A stretch of DNA of 15,166 bases from Planctomycetaceae bacterium (GCA_031283515.1 JAITBS010000250.1:1-15166); one strand, 5' to 3'; positions 7,452-14,670 are shown, counted from the first letter of the stretch. Numbers and translations are program-made. The notes: a model not told the origin generated them from the letters alone.

Positions 7452-8279
7452 ATGAAAAATCAATTTCTTTTACTGTTTTTGATCTATTTTTGTATTTCTA
7501 TGACGGCGGTTGGTGCGGAATTACCGGAGCGGACGGAAACCCCAAATATTCCGTATTATAAAGAAACAACCAGCGAATATCAGAAAACACAATGTGTTCT
7601 CGATATTTCCGTACCGAAAGAAGGTCAAAATCTTCCGGTACTTGTTTGGTTTCATGGCGGCGGATTGACTGCCGGAAGCAAGGAAATTCCGAAACACTTA
7701 AAACATACTAAGATTATTTTGGCGGGAGCAGGTTATCGGCTTGCTCCAAAAGCAAAATTTCCCGAATTTCTGGAAGATGCCGCAGCTGCTCTTGCGTGGA
7801 CGTTTGCAAACATCGAACATTACGGCGGAAATCCGAAACAAATTTATGTCGGCGGATGCAGTGCCGGAGCGTATCTTTCGGCAATGATTGGTCTTGATTC
7901 CCGCTGGCTCAAACCACACCACATCGAACCGTCACGGCTTGCCGGTCTGGTTCTGCTGACCGGTCAAATGACAACACATTTTTATGTACGGAAAATACTG
8001 AATTATCCGCAACCGGAATATTTTCCGATTATTGATGAAAATGCACCTTTGCATTATCTTTCAAAAGATGCTCCGCCAATTCTGTTGGTTCTTGGTGATC
8101 GTGAGCGGGATATGCCGGTTCGGGTTCAGGAAAATGAATTTATGGCAGCGTCACTTCTGGCAATGAAACATCCACACGTTGAATTTTACGAAATTAAAGG
8201 TTATGATCACGGCGGTGTCGGAAATGCCCCTGAAGCGTTTCGATATATCGCAAAGTTTATCACCGGAACAAATCCCTAA
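7452..8279 (+). CDS. Secreted alpha/beta-hydrolase (carboxylesterase type)
   Basis: This 275-residue protein has a Sec signal peptide (residues 1-22, ending AVGA before ELPER). It shows the esterase/lipase alpha/beta-hydrolase set: HGGG oxyanion-hole motif at 68-71, nucleophile elbow G-C-S-A-G at 135-139 with Ser137, candidate acid Asp216 or Asp220 in LGDRERDMPV, and catalytic His253 in YDHGG. The YRLAP motif (95-99) is typical of the HGGG class (BD-FAE/hormone-sensitive-lipase-like). The length is near normal for the family. It probably de-esterifies small acyl or aryl esters in the periplasm, such as acetyl or feruloyl groups on polysaccharides; the substrate is inferred from neighbouring glycan-type genes. 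The start at ATG 7452 has no Shine-Dalgarno but precedes the signal peptide directly. A consensus promoter lies 510 bp upstream, beyond a repeat element. It converges with the oxidoreductase gene. Confidence 0.85.
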   Translation: MKNQFLLLFLIYFCISMTAVGAELPERTETPNIPYYKETTSEYQKTQCVLDISVPKEGQNLPVLVWFHGGGLTAGSKEIPKHLKHTKIILAGAGYRLAPKAKFPEFLEDAAAALAWTFANIEHYGGNPKQIYVGGCSAGAYLSAMIGLDSRWLKPHHIEPSRLAGLVLLTGQMTTHFYVRKILNYPQPEYFPIIDENAPLHYLSKDAPPILLVLGDRERDMPVRVQENEFMAASLLAMKHPHVEFYEIKGYDHGGVGNAPEAFRYIAKFITGTNP

Positions 8280-8322
8280 ATTTTGATTCATTATTCATCG
8301 GCAATTTAAGAGTTCTCTTGAC

Positions 8323-8538
8323 GTAATCTATCAGCGGCATTTTTGTTTTTCGATTTTCACCCCGACAGGAGTGTGATTTTCATTATCGAAGGTGTGATTC
8401 GGATCGTTTCGTTTCGTCTTTCAGACGACGTTGAGGAGAGATGTTTACCGTAGGTAGTGCTGCGTTTGACCTACGGTTATGAAAATCGCACCCCTTCGAA
8501 GTGAAGAAGAAAAAATAATTATTCCCCTGATAGATTAC
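8323..8538. mobile_element. MITE-like element 3, same terminal repeats, third interior type
   Basis: GTAATCTATCAGCGGCAT (8323-8340) matches the reverse complement of 8521-8538 at 16 of 18 positions. Both ends carry C where elements 1 and 2 have A or G (GTAATCTATC), so the two ends co-vary. Inside are GTGTGATTTTCAT (8371-8383) paired with 8479-8491 at 12 of 13, and ACCGTAGGT (8447-8455) paired perfectly with 8469-8477. The element is 216 bp. It fills the gap between two convergent stops, ending 7 bp before the oxidoreductase stop, and may act as a two-way terminator. Confidence 0.7.
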
Positions 8539-8545
8539 AAAACAA

Positions 8546-9883
8546 CTAAAATTCCCAACCTTTTCGGCGTGGAACACTTAACAGCGTATTCGCTTCGGCA
8601 ATATCTGTTTTGAATGTAACCGGATTCCACGCAATCTTTTTACCGACTCGGTAAGAAACAGCTCCAAGCAGAACGGCTTCGGTAAGTGTACCGGAATAAT
8701 CAAAGTTACACGATGTTGTTCCACCGTTTTTGACAGCATTGAGCCATTCCGCATGATGACCTGGTGACGGCGGAATCGTTTGCTCTGGTCGTTTGTAATC
8801 TTTGAATTTTTCTTCAGGATAAAGGTGATGCTCTGTATAATTTGAAAGCAACAAACCTTCACTGCCGACAAAAATGACTCCAGCATTCCAGTTTGGCATT
8901 CCGTGTTCTTTGAGCAAAGCCGGTCGAAGATCGTGATCGTACCACGTCAAGGTTAATGCTTCATGGTTTTGTGTTTTCGGATATTCATATTTGACCGTCA
9001 GACCGATTGAGCAACATTCAGGATCAACCGGAACACCAAACGCTTCGATTGTTTCCGGATGCCGCAATCCGAGTGCCCAAAACGGCAAGTCCATGTAATG
9101 GCACGCCATATCGCCAAGTGTTCCGTTGCCGAATGCCCAATAAGAACGCCAATTTCCCGGAACATAACAAGGATTATAGGGTCTAACCGCCGCAGGACCA
9201 AGCCAAAGATCCCAATCAAGAGTTTCCGGCACATCAAAAGTTCCCAATGGAATCGGACGGTTGCCCCATGCCGTGTTCACCCAAACATGAACATCCTTAA
9301 TCGTTCCAATTACTCCGGCTTGAATCAGTTCCACAACACGCCGGTAATTCGGTTCGGCGTGAATTTGCGTTCCCATTTGAGTTTGAAGTTTTTTCGCTTT
9401 CGCAACTTCAATCATTGTCCGAACCTCAGCAACATCATGGGCAAGCGGTTTTTCTGTGTAACAGTGAATACCGCGATTCATCGCCGCAACACTTGCCGCT
9501 GCATGAATATGATCCGGTGTGGAAACCGTAACTGCATCGAGTTTGCCGTCCAGTTGGTCAAACATTTTACGGAAATCAGAAAACCGTTGCGCATTCGGAA
9601 ACTGTTCAGCAACCTTATCGAGATTCTTTTTTTCAACATCGCAGAGTGCAACAACATTTTCGCCTTTAACATTGCCGACACTATAACCTCCCATACCACC
9701 AACTCCAATACAGGCAACAGACAATTTTCCGTTTACATTTTGTGCCGACAACAATGCCGGTGTTGGCAAAATAGTTGTTCCTGCCAGTAAGGCGGTTGTT
9801 TTCAAAAAAGTCCGACGAGTTGAGTTCATGGCAATGTTTGTGCTTGTGTTTGTGCTTGTACTCGTAAAAATGTTCTTTTTCAT
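8546..9883 (-). CDS. Tat-exported Gfo/Idh/MocA family oxidoreductase
   Basis: This 445-residue protein starts at ATG 9883, supported by the Shine-Dalgarno AAGGAT nine bases upstream. A twin-arginine motif, S-T-R-R-T-F-L-K (residues 21-28), precedes a hydrophobic stretch (ALLAGTTILPTPALLSA), so the folded protein is probably exported with its cofactor. The Rossmann motif G-V-G-G-M-G is at 60-65 and TPDHIHA at 122-128. The catalytic-type E-K-P is at 144-146 (CYTEKPLAHD). The C-terminal domain has GNGTLGDMACHYMD and HHAEWLNA, typical of the planctomycete branch. The family uses NAD(P) to oxidise or isomerise sugars and inositols; the substrate is unknown. The N-terminus has an odd 18-residue extension, with TSTN repeated by a perfect 12-bp tandem duplication (9835-9858). 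A second Met at residue 19 (9829) lacks a ribosome binding site. Confidence 0.88.
   Translation of the reverse strand: MKKNIFTSTSTNTSTNIAMNSTRRTFLKTTALLAGTTILPTPALLSAQNVNGKLSVACIGVGGMGGYSVGNVKGENVVALCDVEKKNLDKVAEQFPNAQRFSDFRKMFDQLDGKLDAVTVSTPDHIHAAASVAAMNRGIHCYTEKPLAHDVAEVRTMIEVAKAKKLQTQMGTQIHAEPNYRRVVELIQAGVIGTIKDVHVWVNTAWGNRPIPLGTFDVPETLDWDLWLGPAAVRPYNPCYVPGNWRSYWAFGNGTLGDMACHYMDLPFWALGLRHPETIEAFGVPVDPECCSIGLTVKYEYPKTQNHEALTLTWYDHDLRPALLKEHGMPNWNAGVIFVGSEGLLLSNYTEHHLYPEEKFKDYKRPEQTIPPSPGHHAEWLNAVKNGGTTSCNFDYSGTLTEAVLLGAVSYRVGKKIAWNPVTFKTDIAEANTLLSVPRRKGWEF
9835..9858. repeat. Perfect 12-bp tandem duplication in the oxidoreductase N-terminus
   Basis: TGTTTGTGCTTG occurs twice without a mismatch (9835-9846, 9847-9858). 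On the minus strand it encodes a Thr/Ser/Asn repeat just ahead of the Tat motif. It looks like a slippage product that lengthened the Tat n-region. Confidence 0.85.
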
Positions 9884-10026
9884 GAGAATATCCTTTCAGT
9901 GTTGAATAGGAATAAATAAACCGTACACATATCATCACAATTCCATAAACCAGTGTTACTGTTCACAGAATTACGAAATCAAAAATACATCATATCGTAT
10001 TGCCGAATTTTATCAAGTACATTTTT

Positions 10027-10153
10027 TTAGTTAATAGTTTATAGTGAATAGTTTATAGTGGATTAGTGTCGCAAGCGGAATTACTGCCGAACTGGTATTA
10101 CTCCGCATTGCGACACTATTCACTATTCACTATTCACTCATAACTATTCACTA
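10027..10153. repeat. Heptamer-armed palindromic element, copy B
   Basis: The left arm is built of TAGTTAA, TAGTTTA and TAGTGAA units. The core GTGTCGCAAGCGGA (10066-10079) pairs with TCCGCATTGCGACAC (10102-10116) apart from one extra base. The right arm repeats ATTCACT units. The core right half, from TGGTATTACTCCGC to GCGACAC, is nearly identical to copy A, yet the arm heptamers differ. Confidence 0.75.
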
Positions 10154-10210
10154 AAATCACTCTCTAATTGATGGAAAAATGACACCAAACCCGAAAAATA
10201 TCGCCGATTG

Positions 10211-10241
10211 GAGCACTCCATTGAACGCTTAGAGCACTCCA
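10211..10241. promoter_or_regulatory. Paired GAGCACTCCA direct repeat, possible operator
   Basis: GAGCACTCCA occurs at 10211-10220 and 10232-10241, spaced 21 bp start to start, about two helical turns. Preceded by G, the first copy contains the dyad GGAG/CTCC. Spacing of this kind suits a dimeric regulator, but no regulator gene is adjacent and the match may be chance. Confidence 0.25.
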
Positions 10242-10266
10242 AAAAACACTATTTCAATCATTTTTT

Positions 10267-10450
10267 GTAATATATCAGTGGAATCTTCGTCAATTTGTTT
10301 ACCAATGGGTTCCAAAGGCAGTCAACGTTTCGCCGGTGGGTTTTCACCCACCGTTGGTCGGCGTACTCGCCGACTTGACCCTATTTTGAGTGTTTCGTGT
10401 TGTAAAATAGAAAACATCATAAATACTACGATAAGAGGTATAACTTCACC
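10267..10450. mobile_element. MITE-like element 4, truncated paralogue of element 2 with its downstream flank
   Basis: From GTAATATATCAGTGGAAT (10267-10284) the sequence follows element 2 closely (CGTCAATTTGTTTACCAATG, then CAACGTTTCGCC). It differs in a replaced hairpin (GGTGGG...CCCACC), rejoins at CGGCGTACTCGCCGACTTG, and then jumps at CTATT to the sequence found beyond the right end of element 2 (GTGTTTCGTGTTGTAAAATA and onward to AAGAGGTATA). It therefore lacks a right terminal repeat. It ends immediately before the ribosome binding site of the small peptide gene. Confidence 0.7.
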
Positions 10451-10462
10451 GAAGGAATTTGA

Positions 10463-10585
10463 ATGACTCACAAAATCATTAGGATTCTTGAAAATGTAGA
10501 TTTTTTTATTATGATGATTTTACTTTCAATCTTCGTAATCATTGATATTCCTTTTACGTTTTTCATAAATTTACAATTCTATTGA
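10463..10585 (+). CDS. Small predicted membrane protein (40 aa) upstream of the kinase
   Basis: ATG 10463 follows the Shine-Dalgarno AAGGA (10452-10456) by six bases, the best ribosome binding site in this part of the window. The frame runs 40 codons to TGA 10583-10585. The peptide starts MTHKIIRILENVDFF, and residues about 14-35 are strongly hydrophobic (FFIMMILLSIFVIIDIPF), enough for one membrane helix with a short basic N-terminus. I do not recognise a family. It ends 23 bp before the preferred ATG of the kinase, which lacks its own ribosome binding site, so it may couple translation to the kinase or act as a leader peptide or membrane partner. The real-gene call rests on the ribosome binding site, position and composition only. 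A chance ORF in AT-rich DNA is the alternative. Confidence 0.5.
   Translation: MTHKIIRILENVDFFIMMILLSIFVIIDIPFTFFINLQFY
10488..10515 (+). promoter_or_regulatory. Possible internal promoter for the kinase gene
   Basis: TTGAAA (10488-10493), a 16-bp spacer and TATGAT (10510-10515) match sigma70 boxes well. It lies inside the 40-aa ORF and would start a transcript near 10522, giving the kinase a short leader without the small peptide. In such AT-rich DNA a chance match is quite possible. Confidence 0.3.
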
Positions 10586-10608
10586 CCATCAATTATTCTC
10601 ATATCACA

Positions 10609-13600
10609 ATGGATTTACAACAAATAGACAGTCTTTGCGATGAATTTGAGGCTGCGTTACGGAATGGAGAATCTGTACAGATTGAGGATTTTCTGAACCG
10701 AGTTGACGCGGAACACCAAATGAAATTGTTGTCCGAACTGCTCGAAATCGAAATCGAACTGGCTGCCGGAAAAAGTGAGAGCAACAGTTTTTTATTGAAA
10801 CTTCAGGATTCATTCAATAAGCGTTTTCCCGAACAATCCGAACTCATTCATACAATTATTCGCCGTATTGCCCAACTTCGGCAGATTGGTGATTACGAAA
10901 TTCTCGAAGAACTTGGGTATGGCGGCATGGGAATCGTTTACAAAGCACGTCAGAAACTTTTGAATCAAACGGTTGCAATTAAAGTTTTGTCGCAAACACT
11001 TCTCAATGATACTCAAGCAGTTGGGCGGTTCCGGCGTGAAATACAACTCATCGGCGGATTAAATCACCCCAATATCGTCCGCGCACTCAATGCCGGAGAA
11101 AATGAAGGTACTCATTATCTTGTTATGGAATATGTTGACGGTGTCACTCTCCAGCAATTCGGCGATAACCTGCGAAAAAAAAATGAATATGGAAACGAAA
11201 ATAACAATAACAATAGATACAATAACTCCTCCATTGATGACACCAACACTCCCATTTATTTGATTCAAAAATCATCCTCTGCCGGTTTAGTCTCTAAAAT
11301 TTATTCCGCAACAACAACAGTTCCGCCGCCGCCGACAAGACCGCCGTTATTTCCTGTGGGTGCGGCGTGCGAAGTGGTTCGGCAGGCTGCTCTCGGTCTG
11401 CAACACGCTCACGAATTTAATCTCGTTCACCGCGATATTAAACCGGCAAATCTAATGATTGACCGAAACGGAACTGTTAAAATTCTTGATCTTGGACTTG
11501 GCAAGTTTTTAGCGGAACAACGATCCGCCGATGCCAACACATCGTTGACGATTGCCGGAACAACAATCGGAACAATTGATTATATTTCACCGGAACAATG
11601 TGAAAATGCCGGCGAAGTAGATATTCGTGCAGATTTATACAGTCTTGGTTGCACGCTCTATTTTCTCTTAACCGGTAAACCGCCTTATACCGGTTCTCGT
11701 TACGGCACAACTCGGAAAAAACTCATGGCTCATATTATTGGTGAAGTTCCGGTTCTTCGGAAAATAGTTACAGATGTTCCCGAAGAACTTGAAATGGTGT
11801 TGCAAAAAGTTCTTGCCAAAGACCCGCAAGAACGTTTTCAAACTCCGTTTGAATTTGCCGAAGCATTGCAGCCTTTCGCTTCGTTTGACGCATTGCTGAA
11901 CCTGATCGACCACGAACTTCCCGGCGGTGTTCTTCACTCTTCCGGCTCAACCGGTAAAATTACCGGTTCGGATACTCTTCACACAAAAAAAACTACAAAA
12001 AATAATCACAATATTCATCGACTGTCCTATTATACAATATTAACAACCGTATCAATTATTTTGGTGATCACTATTGTTATTACAAACAAATTGTTCCGGC
12101 AATATTTCCATCCGGTACCGCCTTCTCCAAACCGGCAATCCGATTCTATTTCTGTTGCACAAAATGCGGCTCCTTTACAGGAACAACGTATTTCAATTCA
12201 GAACGATTTAGCGCAACTTCCGGGTTTGAATGGTTCCTGGTGGTTTGAGGAAATACCTTGGTATTTACCGTTTGTCCGCGAATTATTGCTCAAAAAAATT
12301 GATGAAACCGATGAACTTAAAAAAATACTCGGCGATGATTTGGAAAAATATTATGATCTCAATATTCCGGCGGTACACGACTGGCTCTGGAATCTTGTTC
12401 AGCGATTTCGTAACGACCTGACGCCGCCGGAACAAGAACTCGTTGAAAAACTCAAAGAATACCATTATTCCAATACAGAAACTAATTCCAAAAAAATCTA
12501 TCAGGAATTATTGGATACCTTTTTAGCAAAAACAAATTTTTCAGACAAAAATCTATCAGATAAAAATCTATCAGATAAAAATGTGTCAGATAAAAATTTG
12601 TCAAACACAAATTCATCGGTTCCCAATTTACCGGACACGAATCCGGCAAAGTATTCGGAAAATCGATTGCGGCGTGGAGTGGAGTTACACACGCGGGCGT
12701 TGCTGGAACACAAACTCGCCAGCCTTTATCACGATCCTCAACGTGCTGTTATTGCGGCAAAATATTACAAAGACGCTTTGGAACAATATCATCTGGAATT
12801 TAGTAACGGAACGGTTACCTCGCGGCGTTTGGAATTTCTATGCTTATCCGATTCTGCACGTCTGGAATACTTAGCGACCGGTAATTACGTCAAGGCAATT
12901 CAAAAATTTGAAACAATTTCACAACAACGTAAAACCGGAGAACGTTTTAGTTCTTTGTTCCTTGCGGAATTACGTACTGCTCACGGAACACTTTGTACAG
13001 AAGCCGGTTTATATGATGACACTTTGTTTATTCGTGGGCGTGATGTTTTGCTGCGTGACAAAGAACGTAATCGAATACATCCATTAGCGGCATATCTGGC
13101 AGAACAATATGCATGGAGTTTACTGGATCAATGGAAAGTGATTGAAGCGGAAAAACAATTCGGCGAAGCTCTTCTTATTCGCGAGGCAAACTACCGTGAA
13201 TCAAAAAATCCTCAAGCATATATTCATTCCCTCCACGATCAACATGGACGTGCAATGACACTTCGCTATCTTGGCAATACAGACCGTGCTGTTGAAGAAT
13301 ATCGTAAAACATTGGCATTAATTGATGAAGAACTTCAAAAGAATCAGGAAATATTAAAACAACTTCATTCTTCTCCGTTGTTATTGGGAGCATGGGATTT
13401 AGAAAAAAGACTTCGCGAACGGGCAGCCAATACGCGTGAACGTATGGCGGATTGTATTTTGTATGGCGGAGCGGCTTCGGGAGTCGGACAGGGCAGACTG
13501 AACGAAATGATCCAACTTTATAAAGAAGCTGCACAATTTTATGACTGGACAACGGAAATTCGCACAATGCAATACAAACAGGTCATTGCACTTTTACTTC

Positions 13601-14454
13601 AGGAAAAAATAGAAGATGCCGAATCACTACTCGCGGAACTAAATGTACAAAAACCAAACCAATCCGTCACCTCACTTCGAAATGAGTTAATCCGTCAGGT
13701 TACGGAGGCATTGCTGGCTTACCGGAAAAATGCCCAAACACCGGCAGAACGTAAACGTCTTCTCCGGCAATTTTTGCAACAATTCACAATTCCGGGCAAT
13801 CCGGCAAGTACAGATGCGACACGCCGTGAGACATTGGAGTTACGGTTATTTTGTGCGGAATTGCTTGTCAATAACGCATTGGAAGAATCAGATTTTCAGG
13901 CATTACGGCGCGATTTGCCTTTGTTGGTGCAGCCGTTGGGATTTTTTATGGAACGTCCTTCTTCGCGTCCGTTTATTCGGCGGATTAGTGATTTGATTGT
14001 TCGGGCTGGGGCGTTGTTGTATGAAGATTCAACAGATCCGGCAATAAAACAAATGCAACTTATTACTATTGTCCGGTTGCTCGAAGGAATGAGATTACGG
14101 ACAACAGAATCAACTCCTCATTCAATACAATCTGTTTCGGAAACAACACCAAGTCTTGTTGTTTTTTTCCTGACGGAAGAACCTAAGGATGGTTTGGTTA
14201 TTTTCTATCCGCAAGATGATCGTCTTGGCAATTTGTTTCGATTACCGTTGACGCGGAAACAGATCAAGAGCGGAAAAAAAGCAAGTGAATCATGGCATCT
14301 CAATGAACAACTTCTTCAACTTCTCCGTGAAGAACGCAATGCCGGACGAACCGTGAATATTTCGTGGAACGATGAAGCGTCGTGGGCAAGAACCGAAGAC
14401 GCACTCACCGAAGCCGATTGGCTTTTCGGTAATGAATGGAATATAAAACAGTGA
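10609..14454 (+). CDS. Membrane-anchored Ser/Thr protein kinase with large TPR-like C-terminal region
   Basis: ATG 10609 is preferred (1281 residues). A TTG 27 bases upstream would overlap the 40-aa ORF. Residues 1-90 form a helical N-terminal region of the kind common in planctomycete kinases (LCDEFEAAL...IEDFL). The Hanks-type domain follows, about 95-420: glycine loop G-Y-G-G-M-G (103-108), VAIK Lys125, helix-C Glu144, HRD Asp276 (VHRDIKPAN), D-L-G in place of DFG (Asp294) and S-P-E (327-329) for APE. All catalytic residues are present, so it should be active. An Asn-, Ser- and Pro-rich insert (about 190-245) interrupts the domain before helix E. One membrane helix lies at about 474-494. 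The ~785 residues after it include SDKNL pentapeptide repeats (645-669) and TPR-like helices (e.g. about 752, 838, 883), likely extracytoplasmic sensor or scaffold. Its TGA stop lies inside repeat copy C. Confidence 0.9.
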   Translation: MDLQQIDSLCDEFEAALRNGESVQIEDFLNRVDAEHQMKLLSELLEIEIELAAGKSESNSFLLKLQDSFNKRFPEQSELIHTIIRRIAQLRQIGDYEILEELGYGGMGIVYKARQKLLNQTVAIKVLSQTLLNDTQAVGRFRREIQLIGGLNHPNIVRALNAGENEGTHYLVMEYVDGVTLQQFGDNLRKKNEYGNENNNNNRYNNSSIDDTNTPIYLIQKSSSAGLVSKIYSATTTVPPPPTRPPLFPVGAACEVVRQAALGLQHAHEFNLVHRDIKPANLMIDRNGTVKILDLGLGKFLAEQRSADANTSLTIAGTTIGTIDYISPEQCENAGEVDIRADLYSLGCTLYFLLTGKPPYTGSRYGTTRKKLMAHIIGEVPVLRKIVTDVPEELEMVLQKVLAKDPQERFQTPFEFAEALQPFASFDALLNLIDHELPGGVLHSSGSTGKITGSDTLHTKKTTKNNHNIHRLSYYTILTTVSIILVITIVITNKLFRQYFHPVPPSPNRQSDSISVAQNAAPLQEQRISIQNDLAQLPGLNGSWWFEEIPWYLPFVRELLLKKIDETDELKKILGDDLEKYYDLNIPAVHDWLWNLVQRFRNDLTPPEQELVEKLKEYHYSNTETNSKKIYQELLDTFLAKTNFSDKNLSDKNLSDKNVSDKNLSNTNSSVPNLPDTNPAKYSENRLRRGVELHTRALLEHKLASLYHDPQRAVIAAKYYKDALEQYHLEFSNGTVTSRRLEFLCLSDSARLEYLATGNYVKAIQKFETISQQRKTGERFSSLFLAELRTAHGTLCTEAGLYDDTLFIRGRDVLLRDKERNRIHPLAAYLAEQYAWSLLDQWKVIEAEKQFGEALLIREANYRESKNPQAYIHSLHDQHGRAMTLRYLGNTDRAVEEYRKTLALIDEELQKNQEILKQLHSSPLLLGAWDLEKRLRERAANTRERMADCILYGGAASGVGQGRLNEMIQLYKEAAQFYDWTTEIRTMQYKQVIALLLQEKIEDAESLLAELNVQKPNQSVTSLRNELIRQVTEALLAYRKNAQTPAERKRLLRQFLQQFTIPGNPASTDATRRETLELRLFCAELLVNNALEESDFQALRRDLPLLVQPLGFFMERPSSRPFIRRISDLIVRAGALLYEDSTDPAIKQMQLITIVRLLEGMRLRTTESTPHSIQSVSETTPSLVVFFLTEEPKDGLVIFYPQDDRLGNLFRLPLTRKQIKSGKKASESWHLNEQLLQLLREERNAGRTVNISWNDEASWARTEDALTEADWLFGNEWNIKQ
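12541..12615. repeat. 15-bp tandem repeat encoding SDKNL pentapeptides
   Basis: Five in-frame 15-bp units start at 12541. The first four are TCAGAYAAAAATNTN variants encoding SDKNL, SDKNL, SDKNV and SDKNL; the fifth is degenerate (SNTNS). The run lies in the extracytoplasmic linker of the kinase and looks like an unfolded spacer that grew by slippage. Confidence 0.85.
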
Positions 14455-14564
14455 ATAGTTATGAGTGAATAGTGAATAGTGCCGCAAGCGGATTTATAAC
14501 TATTGCGGCAAAAATTCCGCGTTTGAAACACTATTAACTATTCACTATATCAACTATTAACTCA
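14450..14564. repeat. Heptamer-armed palindromic element, copy C
   Basis: Left arm AGTGAATAG, ATGAGTGAATAG, TGAATAG; core GTGCCGCAAGCGGA (14479-14492) against TCCGCGTTTGAAACAC (14516-14531); right arm ATTAACT, ATTCACT and ATCAACT units to 14564. The centre differs from copies A and B (TTATAACTATTGCGGCAAAAA). The kinase TGA (14452-14454) is within the first left-arm unit. Confidence 0.7.
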
Positions 14565-14605
14565 ATAGATTGTTACATTTTTTTTGGTGTATGATTTCTG
14601 TCTGG

Positions 14606-14632
14606 AATAGGAAAACTCCATTTTCCTATTTT
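14606..14632 (+). terminator. Likely kinase transcript terminator
   Basis: AATAGGAAAA (14606-14615) and TTTTCCTATT (14621-14630) are a perfect 10-bp stem with a five-base loop, running into TTTT (14629-14632). The U tract is short. The hairpin sits between the kinase and the next promoter, whose -35 starts at 14637, and could instead be an operator for that promoter. Confidence 0.45.
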
Positions 14633-14636
14633 GGGC

Positions 14637-14664
14637 TTGACAGGTTTTAATGGTTTGGTAAAAT
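14637..14664 (+). promoter_or_regulatory. Sigma70-type promoter for the leader RNA / prepilin-like gene
   Basis: TTGACA (14637-14642), a 16-bp spacer and TAAAAT (14659-14664) form a strong sigma70-like promoter. Transcription would begin near 14671, leaving about 440 nt before the ATG at 15114. Confidence 0.6.
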
Positions 14665-14670
14665 ATCGGG

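Larger units (their letters stand above)
9884..10462. other. Intergenic region between divergent genes, mostly repeats
   Basis: The gap between the oxidoreductase start and the small peptide start holds palindromic copy B (10027-10153), a pair of GAGCACTCCA direct repeats (10211-10241) and truncated element 4 (10267-10450). No convincing promoter for the oxidoreductase was recognised in 9900-10020. No further ORF with a ribosome binding site was seen. Confidence 0.6.

Noticed and set aside
9059..9790. A 243-residue plus-strand ORF opposite the oxidoreductase
   Set aside because: It is fully antisense to a well-supported Gfo/Idh/MocA gene. Its composition (Arg/Asn/His/Cys-rich, no domain) is that of a reverse-strand shadow.
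10582..10608. TTG 10582 as the kinase start
   Set aside because: It overlaps the end of the 40-aa ORF and has no ribosome binding site. The ATG at 10609 begins directly at the conserved-looking DLQQIDSLCDEFEAAL region.
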